Assembly (NCBI GenBank): GCA_002104905.1
Contig: MCFE01000584.1
Span: forward strand, 1-55,953
From: Basidiobolus meristosporus CBS 931.73
Taxonomy: Eukaryota > Basidiobolomycota > Basidiobolomycetes > Basidiobolales > Basidiobolaceae
Length of the DNA stretch: 55,953 nucleotides
Reading direction: 5' to 3'
The number at the start of each line of letters is the position of its first letter. Positions within the stretch are counted from its first letter, which is position 1. A program made the translations under genes and the position numbers. The notes beneath the pieces are model-generated. The model saw nothing but the letters and a program-made list of their open reading frames with translations. It made no database searches and was not told the DNA's origin. This document shows positions 37,880 through 50,700 of this stretch, in pieces.

Positions 37880-39560
37880 TAACTGTTGCACTGATGCTGC
37901 TATTCCCTGCCTGCCTGCCCCTTACAGGTACTCTTCTGGGGCTGGTGCTTCTTTGCCCCTCATTTGGAGCTCTCAGCCCTGCCTATGATGAGCTTAGGAG
38001 GATGCTATTAGTTTTTAGCTATGGTACCCTTGTTCTTCAGCCTGTGACAGTTTCTACTATTTATGCAATACTTTCTTGACATACCAATGCTAGCCTAAAA
38101 TCTGCTGGCTAGCTTGAGTCCAGGTAAATGCTCATGGAGCAGATTGCTTGTATTGTACTTAGCCTTGAGTTCCTGATGGCCCCATGTATGCTGGTATTAA
38201 GGTGATGGCATTCTAGACTTCTAGTAGGCTTTTGATTATTAGCACACCCTTCATTATTGCACTCAGCAGCTTTACAGATCTTTGATGTCAGTGTATTTGT
38301 AGGCTTGGCTACAAATATTGCATTCTCTTGCTCCTGGGCTCTATTAAGGTTCTCTGTCATCTTTATCTTTGGGCACTATTGTTGTACTTCAAATACTGTT
38401 TAGCATGCCTCTGCATTTTTATTGGGAAATGATTTGTTTCTTGGTTGAACATCATGCTACTTGAGCTCTTTTGTTGCAACCTACATACTGCATTCTCTAC
38501 CTGGGATAATGTTTGCTCTACATATATATCTACTCTTCCTGTCTCTGGTGATGTGCATCAGCATTTAAAGTTTAGCCAATTTCCCTCCATTAGAAAATCT
38601 AGTACCCTAACTGATTTTCCCTAACCCAAACATAACCTATCCCTGTTATGGATTATTTTATCACTGCTCAGAGGCTACTTTTAGCTGTCACACCTGATTA
38701 ATTTTCATGTGGTCATTACATCCTCAACTGGCCTTTCTAAAGGATTAGTCATCTGAGATCTAACCAACCACACAGTAGTTGCCAAGATATCAGCTGATTA
38801 ATGATGCAATGTTCATTTGTCTTATGCACCTATCAACACCCCAACAGATTTCAATTAGTCCAGTCTCTTGGCACTGACTAATTCAACTTGATCAGAAAAG
38901 TATAAATAAAGATTACTGAAACTTTTGGTTTAGTGTGTGTCTCAAAAAAATTAAGATTGTGCCTCTGCAAAGTTAAGAGTGCAGCAATTCTGTTCTAGTT
39001 TTCACCCAAGCCTAGTATATCTGGCATTCCCAAGAACCCCAAGCCTAGCCTGTATAGCAAACCAACTCTGTTGCACTTATAGCTCAACTCTACTACATAC
39101 AAAACCAATATTATACCAGAACTTCTCTGCTAGTATTTCTGTCACCCTTGACAATTCCAAGATTCTGTGCTTAGTTGTCACTTAGGTTCAGTTATCTCAT
39201 TCAAGAGCTTTATTACACTTTTCTCTTGGATACAACATCTGGCCTATATCCTGATTTATCTGGGTCATTGTATCAATCCTGTTGACCACTGCACATAGCT
39301 GCCTTGTTAAAGCTTTGGTATGAGCTAACTACATACTTGCTAGTACTAGTGGTGGTGTTGTTGTGACAACCATTTGCTGATCATCTACTGGAGGTACTGC
39401 ATTTGCTACACTCTCACATCAATGAGCATTATGATCAGCTTGTGGCTCTGCACAGATGCCCAGTTGCCAATATGACATAGAACCTGAAAAGTTTGCATTA
39501 TTACCCTCTATGAGTACACTGTCTACATGGACTTTTTGGATGTAGCACCACTTGTTGCAC
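37880..39560 (-). pseudogene. ORF2 remnant, copy B
   Basis: The minus-strand DNA follows ORF2 from a piece of the repeat region (near 37900-38000) through the counterpart of FKQAKGLWAS (near 38090) and the N-terminal part (ISPPP-like region near 39330-39400). No frame of useful length is open. The C-terminal part is missing where this copy abuts copy A2. Confidence 0.5.
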
Positions 39561-39879
39561 TAAATATCAGAGTAAGCTGTTGTTCAACTGCACTTCTGCT
39601 GCTATCAGCAGTCCAATTTAGTTGGGAACCAGACAACTTTGCTTTGGTATATATATATATAAGTAAGTCAGGCCAAATGGCAAATAGTGTTTTTTATCTA
39701 TGTCTGTATGTGGCACCACAACATTATTCATAAGGCTTATTATGATGGGTCTTCATAGGGTCTTACATTTGTGTATGTAAAATATCTTAGCTACAACGCT
39801 GTCTTGAAATCACATGAGTACTGGCAAAAAAGTGATACAATAGTGTGACATTCCTGAGTGTCAGGCTCTTTGCCTTTTG

Positions 39880-41204
39880 GAGAATGCTAATGTGATTTAA
39901 TGCCATAAGAGATGGAAAAATGACCATATTGCTATTGTAACAAATCTCTCAGCCCTAAAGCATGCAGCAGCACAAGGAGTATTACAAGTGTCATGGCCAT
40001 TATTCTGGCACACAAGACATACTTTAGCATTCATCAGTCACCACTCTACCAGTAATATTTTGCAGTCACTTGCTACTTCTATAATAGCACCCATTTGTAC
40101 TTGTCACCTCTTGCAAGCCAATTCAGGTAATTATGTCATGCCTTTTGGTTCACTGCAACCATCTAAATATGGCCTGCAGAGTGATAGCCTGAAGAAGGCT
40201 CATTGGTCAATTGCAAGCCTATCTCCCCTTGCAACAATACTGCGCATGAGCCTGGTGAAATCCCAATATGCCATGTGACAACACTTGTAGAAAAATGCTA
40301 AGAATATCTCATGGAGTCAAGCAAGCCCAGTAATCTAGTAACTGGTGAATGATGTAAAGCTTTGGCTAGAAAAGTGGTGTGTTTCCACCAATATCAGTAA
40401 TGGGGGCTTTCAGGATTTACTGCTACTAGTTGCCAATATTATTCCAGTGGCCAACTTACCATCTACTAGGTACAAATGGAAAATGATTATGCAGCTGGCA
40501 ACATATGACTCAGAAACAGCTCTGATACAAGCATGTACCAATAGTAGCATAGCATTCACAGCAGAAAATGCCACCATTGCAAGGTGCTCAACTGATCAGG
40601 TATCCACCAACACAATAGGAAGACATTCTCCACACTCCAGATATATTCCAGTAATACCCTATCTAAAGAAGCTGATGCAGTCCATTAAATATGGAGCAGC
40701 CATGAAGTACTTCACTCAGCAACAATCAAGCACAAACACCTCCAATGTATTTGATGGCAAACATTACAGACAACTAAGAAGCAAGGTCAACATTGAAGGT
40801 ATACTTGACCATACCTTTGCCTTTGCACTTGATGGACACTCATTGGAAAGTACTCAAGCAGCAAATCCTGTTAGCTGCTGACTCACATTAACCTGAGTCT
40901 GCTGCCAATCTTACAGTATTAGAGCAGAAATCTCATGGTAGTCTTACTGTTATCTGGGCATAAATCACTGTGCAACCTGGATGGCTACGCAAACCTATTA
41001 CTGGAAGAATTTTTTATGCTATCTGGCAGGATATTAGTAAATGACTGTCATGTCAAAGCACATATTAATATCTGCATGGAAGATATCCCAGCAATCAGCA
41101 AGATAGCTGGCTCTTCTGGCCGCAAGGGGCAGTAAAGCTGTTGAATACATGAGATCCAAGGTATTTATTCCATATCTCACTCATTATTCCTATCCCCACC
41201 CATT
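39880..41204 (+). pseudogene. Tnp2-type transposase N-terminal half, copy B
   Basis: The longest open part, 40345-40881 (178 codons), covers the region before and into the Tnp2 core: VNDVKLWLEKW, YDSETALIQAC, SRYIPVIPYLKKLMQSIKYG, VFDGKHYRQLRSK, FAFALDGHSLES. The downstream core (the SGPK, PLLDEF and PAISKIAG equivalents) is recognisable to about 41150 but frameshifted. At about 41205 it joins the distal end of the oppositely oriented copy C. This copy best preserves the segment upstream of DGKHYRQL. Confidence 0.7.
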
Positions 41205-41739
41205 TGAGAAATAAGTTGGTCACATGTATGTTTCTGATCTATGTCAGCCATCAGGTTCCTGCAATGAGTCCATCATAATGCTGGCAGCTATAAATTATTG
41301 ACCCTCCTCACAATCTTGTGATTGGATTGTGACAGCCTTTTGCTGATTTTACTGCCAAATAAAGTTAGAAACTTGATGGTGCATAAGCAGTCTTTTGACA
41401 AGATTTGCATGGCATTCTAATGCTCCTAATGTGCCCCACATTTATTTGAATGGACCCAACTGGCCAATACATCCCATTGCTATAGATGGCAAGAGACCTG
41501 AAGGTGTTCTGATGGCTTCATTGCAACCTCTGCTAGCAATGGTGTGGCAGAATGGCATCCTAAAGCAAGTTCTGTATAATGCTATCATATCTATTTACCA
41601 AATGGTATTTTCTTTTCTACCTCTCCTTGCACCATTCATATTACCACTGTGGACTCACCCCCCTGTATTTGCTAACCCATTACTACCTTGGGTATTCCAC
41701 ATATAGTTTGAAACAAAAAAAACCATAGTCTCCTGCTTA

Positions 41740-43479
41740 CTAACCTCTACACACAGAGACTCCTGCTATAACTGACATACTTTTATCACCTCAGATTTTC
41801 AGCTTTTAGTGTAATACTTGCAAAGTTGCCATATCCCTTGTATTGATGGTAACATAAACATCTTGCAAGCATATGCTTGGCTGCCACTGCTTTTGCCATG
41901 AATGCCTCCTGAATATCTGCAAAGAACTTCCTGTTATTTAATCAATATATTTCTTTTCCCTGCTGGAACTTAGTCCCCCTTATTGGTGTACTCTGTTTCT
42001 TGCTTGTGTAAATTCTGTATGGAGTGGTGTAGAAACAAGCTAGTGACAAAGAGAAACCTGGCATGCACTGGTAGAGTTGCCCTAATGAATATTAGCTGCT
42101 TGTTGCACCCTACCCAACTTTGCATTACTCACATGACTACCCATGCATTGGGGCTGCTTGGCTTCTTATTGCCATAGGCATAGGTGTCTCCATTTACACA
42201 TCTGTCCTCAGTACCTTCAAACTCTTTCTGGCTGTCCTCCACATGCTACCTCATCACATCCATGACAGGCTTGAAGGTAACATCCTGAGACACCAAGCAA
42301 GATAGAGTAGAGAATAAGTACAGTAACAGCAGAGATCTACACATGCAGCTTTATGCTTGTAGAATTGCTGATCAAACCCCATCAAATACTCCTTGCATTA
42401 AAACTGTTAATGCATGAAGTTGATGATCTACTTCTGGATAATAATCCTGCAATGTCAACATATGACTCCCAATTCTTCCAATATACTCTTGCTTGAAATG
42501 GCTTCAGAGGGCCACTTGAATAAGTACACATCATTTCATCCAGTCCTTGCATTTTTATGGTTGCATATGCATATTTATATCAATTGGAGCCTCTGAGGAG
42601 TACTTTAGGTAGCAGATGCTCTGCAGTATCTTGCCAACTCTGTCAAATTTCCTTGGTATCTCAAAGGGCCCATTTAGCTTTAAATGCCTCATGTACACAT
42701 TGCTCATTAGCATAAGGATACTGCAGAAATAAAAATGCATTACTCCCAGCAGAAAACTATTACTCCAACAGAGTCCTTCTACTTTAAGTATCTCTGGTTT
42801 CCAATTAATTCAATATTCTGGCCAATTGATTATGGCTTGCTAACTTTGCTGCATTTGCATGCTGACTTCTGTACCCTTGCTTTGGGGGAAGATGAAGTTC
42901 CTAGTACAGGTGTTTAGACAATAATAAGGTGTGCAAGTCTGAAAGGAAATCCCCTGGAACTTGCATATTTGACAGTAGTACCATCCATTGTGCCCAAAAA
43001 AGCTGGCTATCTTACTGATGGTTGGGGTATCTCCAATGCAAACAATAATATGCATATTGATATGATAGCCCCTTAATAGTATCATACATGAAAGCATACA
43101 AAACTCATGCAGCAATGAATACAGGTAGCTATCCAGGTTGGAAAGTGATTTAGGCCCAGCTGATAGTCAGACTTCCATCCAATTTCTGCTCTAATATCAT
43201 AAGATAGGCAACAGATCCAGGCTGATGCAAATCAGCAGTCAGCAGGATTAGCTGGTAGAGTACATGTTTAAAGTGAATTATTGGTACAGTAGAGACTGAT
43301 GTGTGGTCAAATATGACTTGTGTGGCCAAATACTGGCCAGGAGCCTGCTGATATTTCCTATACATTCCGCATGCTTCATAGCTTACAGGCTGGTTGCAAT
43401 AGCCACATGGTCTTTTTTCTAGAAGATAGCCCATCATTGTTAACAATATGAATGCATTTGTGGCACCGCATCCACACAT
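41740..43479 (-). pseudogene. Tnp2-type transposase remnant, copy C
   Basis: On the minus strand the Cys/His motif RPCGYCNQPVSYEACGMY is open at 43150-43479. The region around 42840-43115 holds the LHEFCMLS and PTISKIASFFGHNGWYYCQIC equivalents of the Tnp2 core. The part between them is deleted, and the C-terminal half (to about 41740) is present only in broken frames. Inactive. Confidence 0.65.
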
Positions 43480-43494
43480 ATATATAACACTAAT

Positions 43495-44894
43495 GTGGAC
43501 TCCCCAGGCTCTCAGTCAAGTAGGCAAATGAATACCTTAGTGGAGCTTCAAGCTGAACATAATGCCCAGGCAGATGATAATGCACCAAATGCAGTGTCTT
43601 GGATCAAAGACCAGCAAGTGACCATCATAATATCACCACCACCTGTATTAGCAAGTATATTCTCAGATAATGCTCACCGTAATGCTCAGGCAGAGAAGAA
43701 TGCAGCAAATGCAGTGCCTCTGGCAAAAGACCCACAAGTGGCTGTCATAACATCACCATTGCCTGTATTAGTAAGTTCATTGTCAGCTCAGACTAAAGTA
43801 TTAATGATGGAATTAGGTGTAGAGGCTGATAGGATAAATGCAATGTCCCAGAGAGTTCAGGAAATAGTCCAGGAGCAGGATGAGACAATGAGATTGGTAG
43901 AGCAATCAGTATCCGCAGCAGTGAATACATTGCCTTTGCTCCAAAGAAGGAACTCAAGTAGCTCAATGCCACAAACAAGAAATGAGCCATTTCCCAATTT
44001 AGCAGCAGAGGAATACCATACAGTCTTCAAAGCACAACAGCAGTGCTCACACATAAAGTACACAGAGAAACCAATCACAGCAATGGAGGGAGAGACAGTG
44101 ATGTCTTTACTCAAGCCAGAAATCAAAAGATATTGAAGATCCTTGAAGCTGCTAAGTGCAATGATGAAGACTGCGCCAATATCCAAGGGGCTGTTAGAAG
44201 TCTGGTCATGGCATCACCTTGAGGCCAGAGTACCATGTGACCATCAGAAACTTATGGCCAAGCAGAATGTGCTTGACATGTTCTACAAGTATTATCCTAG
44301 ATTCAAGCAAGCAAACCAATTTTGGGCCAGCAATGGTATGGCAAGAAAGTATCTCAGGATTAGCAGTCACACCCAAAGGCCAAAGAACCAGGGTGCCATA
44401 GCTAAAGCCAGCAGCTTACTCAGGTGCTTGTTGCAAGCAGGGCAGAAAGCTCCAAAAAAGCAGCAAAAAAATATCATGTAGCCTGAAGAGTGTTAGTAAG
44501 GGACAAGCAGGCAGAAACTGATGCATCCCTGCAGGATTTATCAAGAAAAAAAATGGTTCAATATAAAAGGTACTCACTCACATTAGCAGTGAAGGGATTG
44601 ACAGTGATAAAGCCCATCACAAGCAGTTCTGAAAGCTCCATACTCAAGGCAAACAAATGTCAGGTTACTGGGAGAGTAATGACAAGGGACAAGAAGGCAA
44701 AAACAAATGCACCAGTGTGGTATTTGCCAAGGAGAGAACAAAATACAATACCAGAAGGGCTCAGTCAAAGTAGCAGTGAAGACTTTGCTGCAATAAAGGT
44801 AAAGGTAAAGAGAAAAAAGTCTACCCAAGCCAGAGACAGGGAAGCATCCAGGAGCACCAAGCAGTTTTTGTGCTTCTTCATGAGCAATGACTAA
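43495..44894 (+). pseudogene. ORF2, copy C
   Basis: 43495-44136 (213 codons) gives the N-terminal part, with an internal duplication: KDQQVTIIISPPPVLAS and KDPQVAVITSPLPVLVS occur 42 residues apart. A later frame (44143-44481) carries MFYKYYPRFKQANQFWAS, and 44490-44894 carries two degenerate repeat units (RDKQAETDASLQDLSRKK; KCQVTGRVMTRDKKAKTNA) and SQSSSEDF. The C-terminal region continues in broken frames to about 45080 (LDLAVPAEYQYVWEPVYEQW). It confirms the ORF2 layout of copy A2 independently. Inactive as it stands. Confidence 0.6.
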
Positions 44895-45329
44895 GAATGC
44901 ACTCTTAAATGTTGCAAGGTCCTATTGGAAAGACTGGCAGATTAAGTGCTAGATCTTGCAGTACCAGCTGAATACCAGTATGTATGGGAACCAGTTTATG
45001 AACAGTGGCCTAAAGGTATCCTGCCAAAGTGTTGGAAAAGGGTGTTACAGCTGAAATACTTATTGAATGGTGAATTTTGATGGAGTTTCTTGTAAATGTA
45101 GTGTTGGGTGGAGGGACTTATATATAGGTCAGTACAATTGGCATTGAGGTACAATTGAAGTATCAATGGGAATATATCTATTTGTATGCATGAAAAGTAA
45201 GAGATTTGGTTTAGTCAGAAAGTAACAAGTGTGAAAAAGAGGCAACAGCCAATCAATATATGCAAACATAGAAGGTGATTTTGCTTCCAGGATTAGAAAG
45301 CGGGAGAATTGGCTGAAGACCAATCTAAA

Positions 45330-46250
45330 GTTACTTAATTGGCAGAATATTACAGATTATCTGCCACCTAGACTGTTTCTCACTGGCTCTAAACAACCTT
45401 CATATATTTATGCAACAATACAAATGCAAGTACTGAATGAGCCAGACATGTATTTATTCAAGTGACCCACTAAATTGACTCCTGCTCAGAGTACATTGGA
45501 AGCATTGGGAGTCATATGCTGCCATTTGAGAAATTTTATCCAGAAGTGGATCACAATACTAACTTCACACATCTGCAGCTTTTATGCAAGGAGCATGTTG
45601 TGATTTGAGTGACCATTCTACAAGCATAAAGCTGATCACATAGATCTCTACTGCTACAGTATCCAATCTCTACTTCATCTTCCTTAGTGTGTGGAGAATA
45701 ATGGGTCTTGCTTCACCTTTTGGGAGTTTCCTATGGAGCAGATTTGTGGGGAAATAGGAAGACAGGTCAGTTGCAAGTGCCACCATATCCCAATCTCATC
45801 AATATCATTACTTTTAGGTCCATCATTGATGAGATGAGTTGGTGCATGGAGGACAGTCAGAAATAGTTAGAGAATACTGAGGATATATGCACATATGGAG
45901 ACACCTAAGCCTTTGGCATTAAGAAGATAGACAGCCTTAATGCATGGGTAATCAATTAAGTAATGCAAACATGGATTGGATATAACACACAACCAACTCT
46001 TATTGGCACAACCTTACTACAGTATGCCAGGTTTCCCTTGGCTACAGGCCAGTTTCTACATCATGCAATAAAGAACTCATACAGACTACAGCCACAGTAT
46101 ACTTACAAGGGGAACTAGTAGAGAGCAGGGAGAAGCAATATATTAATTAGGTACCAAAATATTTTTTGCAAATATTCAAGAGTTACTCATGCCATAAGGG
46201 GCAACAACCAAGCATATGTTTGCAAGAAGCATATAATAGACTTTTTCCAT
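45330..46250 (+). pseudogene. Tnp2-type transposase C-terminal fragment, copy D
   Basis: Aligns with 36315-37215 of copy A2: TTGGCAGAATATTACAG..ATCTGCCACC, ACATTGGAAGCATTGGGAGTCATATG, CACCTTTTGGGAGTTTCCTATGGAG (same block as 36702-36726) and CAAGCATATGTTTGCAAGAAG. No long frame is open. Its right end adjoins the minisatellite. Confidence 0.65.
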
Positions 46251-46290
46251 TGGGGAGTGCCAATCAGTGCCATTGTGTGTCAGTGAATAT

Positions 46291-47453
46291 TTATCTATGA
46301 CCTTGGCCCGGGTGATAATTTACCCATGACCTTGGCCCAGGTGATAATTTATCCATGACCTTGGCCCAGGTGATAATTTATCCATGACCTTGGCCCAGGT
46401 GATAATTTATCCATGACCTTGGCCCAGGTGATAATTTATCCATGACCTTGGCCAAGGTGATAATTTATCCATGACCTTGGCCCAGGTGATAATTTACCCA
46501 TGACCTTGGCCAAGGTGATAATTTATCCATGACCTTGGCCCAGGTGATAATTTATCCATGACCTTGGCCCAGGTGATAATTTACCCATGACCTTGGCCCA
46601 GGTGATAATTTACCCATGACCTTGGCCAAGGTGATAATTTATCCATGACCCTGGCCAAGGTGATAATTTACCCATGACCTTGGCCAAGGTGATAATTTAT
46701 CCATGACCTTGGCCCAGGTGATAATTTATCCATGACCTTGGCCCAGGTGATAATTTATCCATGACCCTGGCCAAGGTGATAATTCACCCATGACCTTGGC
46801 CAAGGTGATAATTTATCCATGACCTTGGCCCAGGTGATAATTTATCCATGACCTTGGCCAAGGTGATAATTTACCCATGACCTTGGCCCAGGTGATAGTT
46901 TACCCATGACCTTGGCCCAGGTGATAATTTACCCATGACCTTGGCCCAGGTGATAATTTATCCATGACCTTGGCCCAGGTGATAATTTACCCATGACCTT
47001 GGCCAAGGTGATAATTTCTCCATGACCTTGGCCCAGGTGATAATTTATCCATGACCCTGGCCAAGGTGATAATTCACCCATGACCTTGGCCAAGGTGATA
47101 ATTTATCCATGACCTTGGCCCAGGTGATAATTTATCCATGACCTTGGCCCAGGTGATAATTCACCCATGACCTTGGCCAAGGTGATAATTTATCCATGAC
47201 CTTGGCCCAGGTGATAATTTATCCATGACCTTGGCCCAGGTGATAATTTACCCATGACCTTGGCCCAGGTGATAATTTACCCATGACCTTGGCCCAGGTG
47301 ATAATTTACCCATGACCTTGGCCCTGGTGATAATTTATCCATGACCTTGGCCCAGGTGATAATTTACCCATGACCTTGGCCAAGGTGATAATTTATCCAT
47401 GACCTTGGTCAAGGTGATAGTTTATTCATGACCCTTGCCAAGGTGATAATTTA
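46291..47453. repeat. 29-bp minisatellite, about 40 units
   Basis: Consensus unit CCATGACCTTGGCCCAGGT followed by GATAATTTAT (29 bp), repeated without interruption. Units alternate mainly at two sites: GGCCCAGG or GGCCAAGG, and TTTATCC or TTTACCC. In the GGCCAAGG type the unit contains the perfect palindrome ACCTTGGCCAAGGT (14 bp). The first unit has GGCCCGGG. A block of about 120 bp with rare variants (CCCTGG, AATTCACCC) recurs exactly 290 bp (10 units) apart (46741 and 47031), showing duplication of groups of units. No frame stays open, since TGATAA recurs. Confidence 0.95.
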
Positions 47454-47460
47454 ACTAAGC

Positions 47461-47793
47461 TTAGCACATGTTACATTTTATCCTGCACCATACTCTATTG
47501 TGGTGCAGTAATTGGTTGCATCTTTTCTGACACAATTTTGGCTCACTGTAGTCAGATTTCTGACACAATTTTGGCTCACTGTAGTCAGTGGTGCTAAATG
47601 TTGCAGACATATGTGGATAATTCTTTTTCTGGTTTTGGGACAAGTAGATTGAGCTTCTGAGGTCTAAAACCTGGCTAAAAGGCATGAGGTCAACAGGGGC
47701 TGTAGCTTTAGACACCAAACCATTATTCCTGGGTAATTGCACACAAAACTTGATATTTTTGATGGAGCCACACTGTGCCTGCAAAGTTGACAA
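47461..47793 (-). CDS. Doubtful open frame (110 codons) with an internal duplication
   Basis: Begins MSTLQAQCGSIKNIKFC and ends in two copies of an 11-residue repeat (SDYSEPKLCQK type), produced by a 33-bp direct repeat at 47525-47590. The product is not recognised and no promoter is visible. The surrounding DNA is CpG-poor and gene-poor, so it may be a chance frame or a transposon fragment. Confidence 0.2.
   Translation of the reverse strand: MSTLQAQCGSIKNIKFCVQLPRNNGLVSKATAPVDLMPFSQVLDLRSSIYLSQNQKKNYPHMSATFSTTDYSEPKLCQKSDYSEPKLCQKRCNQLLHHNRVWCRIKCNMC
47525..47590. repeat. 33-bp direct repeat, two copies
   Basis: TTCTGACACAATTTTGGCTC and following bases are repeated with a 33-bp period. 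Confidence 0.9.
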
Positions 47794-50700
47794 CTTCTAA
47801 GGCATGCCAAATACACCGTATTCTTAGCCTAGTCAACCAATAAATGATGACTGTCTGCATGTTTCTTAAAGCAGCTATGATATTTTATTCTATGCAGCAG
47901 TGTTTAGATTTATTTTATGCTATATTGACCCAAGTACATGATCACAGGGAATATCCGGCTGAATTAGCCCGCTGAAACTGAACTCAGTAAATAAGAATAC
48001 CCACTGTTTGACAAACAACATTGCAGATATGCATAATGGACTGCTAGGACAAGATTTAAATAATCATGTCAGTGGAGCAATTAGCAGATTGTATGTGCAC
48101 AAAAAGCTGCTTTATTTGACTGCTGGGTGACTGTCCATAACTCTACTCATCATTAACTGCACTGTGTGGTGAACAAGGAGAGCCAAGTAGCCTTAGTTGA
48201 CCAAAGATTGCAGACACAATGAAAGATGAAGTCAGACAGCCAAGAACACACCAGCACTGCAAAAATAGTAAGAGGCATATGATACAGTACTAAAAGGGCA
48301 CTAGGTGTTACCTAGAGATTTGATTAGATTATATCACCACATGTATAGACAGCTTGAAATTTAGTAGTGTCAAGAGGCAATATAGGGAAGGAGTTTAGCC
48401 CCTCATAAATAGCAACATTGAAAAGTGTCACACTATGCCAAATTGAACTTACTAAATTACAAATAAGGTAGGAATATATTATGTAACAAGATGGTGCTTC
48501 CAGGGTGAAACTTCAGCTTGCTAGACTGGCTGACAGTGCAGGGCCATTAATTTATTGTTGATGACAGAGAAGAGACTGTGGAAATCGACCTCTGCTTTGA
48601 TGGCAGGCACAACCAAAATCTATTGCCTGGATGTATTAGTCATAGGTATATAAAATCAACTCACAGGTGATTATGTTGAGTCCATTAGCATTTAAATGGG
48701 ACCAAATAAGTCAGTGGTGTTAGTCAGCAGATACACCAAAAGATTTCTATCAGACCAAAACAGCAATATAGGCAGCATCCAACAAAGTGATTAGGAGAAG
48801 TAGTACATCCACACTAAATCTGGTAATGCACATTCAAGCAGCTGCTGAGGTGTCAATACCAAATGATCTTGATCATTACTACTTGACATCAGCTAAACTT
48901 TTTTTACCTAAATATTTCATGTATGGGTATCTGAAACATTGTTTTCACTAACTTTTGACTGGAAATTGTATTAGCATTGTTGCCATGGCATATCCATATT
49001 AAAGTCAAAAGTTTCAAAGTCAGCAATAGGGAAAGTGTCAATAGGGACATGGCTTTGCTGATGGCCAAAGGCCACTTATTACAAAAAAGCAACGTATGCA
49101 AATCAGTATGATGTGTAAAATAGGTCACATATACACTCATCTTCAACAGGACTTGATTTAAAAATATCTAAAAAGAACAGAATTATAGAGGAATCGCTTT
49201 ATACATTGGTGAAGCAAATTTTGATACTATGCAGGGCCCATAAATACTGTATATTGGAAGATGAGGGCTTTATGCTGGTTTTTAACCTTGCCCAAAAAAT
49301 ACATACAGAGCACTTAATCAAAGGATTCTGGTAAACTAAATGGACCTAAGCCTACTTTGTCAACAGAAGGTAACCTATACACTGGGATCAATACATGCAA
49401 AAGTGCTATCAGTATCTACACCCTAGGTAGTTGAGTCAATAACTAGATAAACTGCTCTGTTGATTCTCTGTATTGATGGGTAGGAAGGTGCCTTACAGAG
49501 CTATTAGTCACAAAAAGTGCCACAGAGGGCCAACAGGAAATACATTCACAACAAATGTAGCATGCTGAGAAGTAGGGTTTTACATTTTTGTAAAATGAAG
49601 CATTTCTGCCTAACTGCTTAGAAATATATACTTCTGAGCCATAGTGGAATAATAAGAATGACTGCACAGTCAAGACAAATACTATGATATTGTATTTGCC
49701 AAGCCTTGTTGCCGGTTGCTGAAGTAAAATAATAAGTATATGCCATTTTGCTGCTTCACCAATCCATCCTGTTACTTAATGAGCACTTGATTGGTAGCAC
49801 TTTGAAGTTATTCTAGAATAATGGTGCCAGATGGCACTGGCGTATGTGAATACTATCATATATTGTATTTATACATGCCAGGTCATTGATGCCAGCTATC
49901 AATGGCTTTGTACCTAGAATTTTTGTAACAAATCCTTAGGAAAGTGTGCTCCTCTGAGCAGTATCAGTGTTACCAATGCTGATTAGTGGTCAAAGAGTGA
50001 ATTCCATCAGCTCAATAACAACTTCAGTAGTTGGTTGATACAAGTAAATATATCCACTTTTTGGTGTATGGTCTTACTTGGTTCTTTTCTATAATATTCA
50101 TGAGCACTTGGTTAGTGCAATATCTAGTATAGCCATTGAGCATACAGTTTTAGCCTACTTGTGTACTGTTCTGAAATATTCAATTAGAGGTGCCTAGTCA
50201 AGTTGAACAGAGAACTCATTTACAGAGAAATAAACATCTCAAGTAAGAAGTTGCATATAGCTGCAGTTAAAAGAGATTTGTCAGTAGTAATTATTGAAAC
50301 TTGAAGGTATGGTCTTTCAGAGCTCTATATGCCTATATATAGCTCAAAAACATTAGGAGCATATATCAAAGTCTGGCAACAATTTGGTAGATACACTACA
50401 GGTTGAACGCTCATTGTTGTCATAGCAATGATGCTGTAAAATGGTGGCAGGTCAGCATGAACACTTTTAGAACCACTGTGTCAGTGGCTGTTATAAGCTT
50501 TATGCACCAAGTGTTATCCTCCCAAATAGTGATAACTTCACTACACATGGATATTGTCAAACTAAACACTTTTTTATCAGTAAGTGCTTGGAGGCTCTGA
50601 ATTGATGGAATACCTGGTATCTTTCAGCTAGTTTGATCTGGCAAAGACGTATGTATATTAATTATATATGCAAGGCATAAACTTACAGAGTGATAAGTAC

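Larger units (their letters stand above)
32430..37880. mobile_element. Best-preserved Tnp2 transposon, two head-to-head coding regions (copy A2)
   Basis: About 5.4 kb. ORF2 runs leftward (34351 to 32712) and the transposase rightward (34717 to about 37270), diverging from a shared region around 34352-34716; a further conserved segment follows to about 37880. The outer limits were set by how far homology extends between this copy and the one at 41.2-45.3 kb (left end GCCAATTTTCTCACTTTCTGATCC near 32461; right end around CCAAATTATTATTCATAGGG). Terminal inverted repeats and target duplications could not be resolved. Stops and frameshifts interrupt the transposase. Confidence 0.7.
41205..45325. 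mobile_element. Tnp2 transposon, inverted and shortened (copy C)
   Basis: Transposase remnant on the minus strand (about 41740-43479), ORF2 on the plus strand (43495-44894), diverging from only about 15 bp at 43480-43494. The distal block 41205-41740 matches 37270-37880 in reverse, and the right end (CGGGAGAATTGGCTGAAG near 45301) matches the left end of copy A2 in reverse. About 1.3 kb shorter than copy A2. Confidence 0.65.

Noticed and set aside
46291-47453. CRISPR-like regular array
   Set aside because: The whole 29-bp unit is repeated head to tail with no unique spacers; it is a minisatellite in eukaryotic-type DNA.
47461-47793. Real gene next to the minisatellite
   Set aside because: No promoter, no signal peptide and no recognisable homology; kept only as a low-confidence feature because of its length and duplication.
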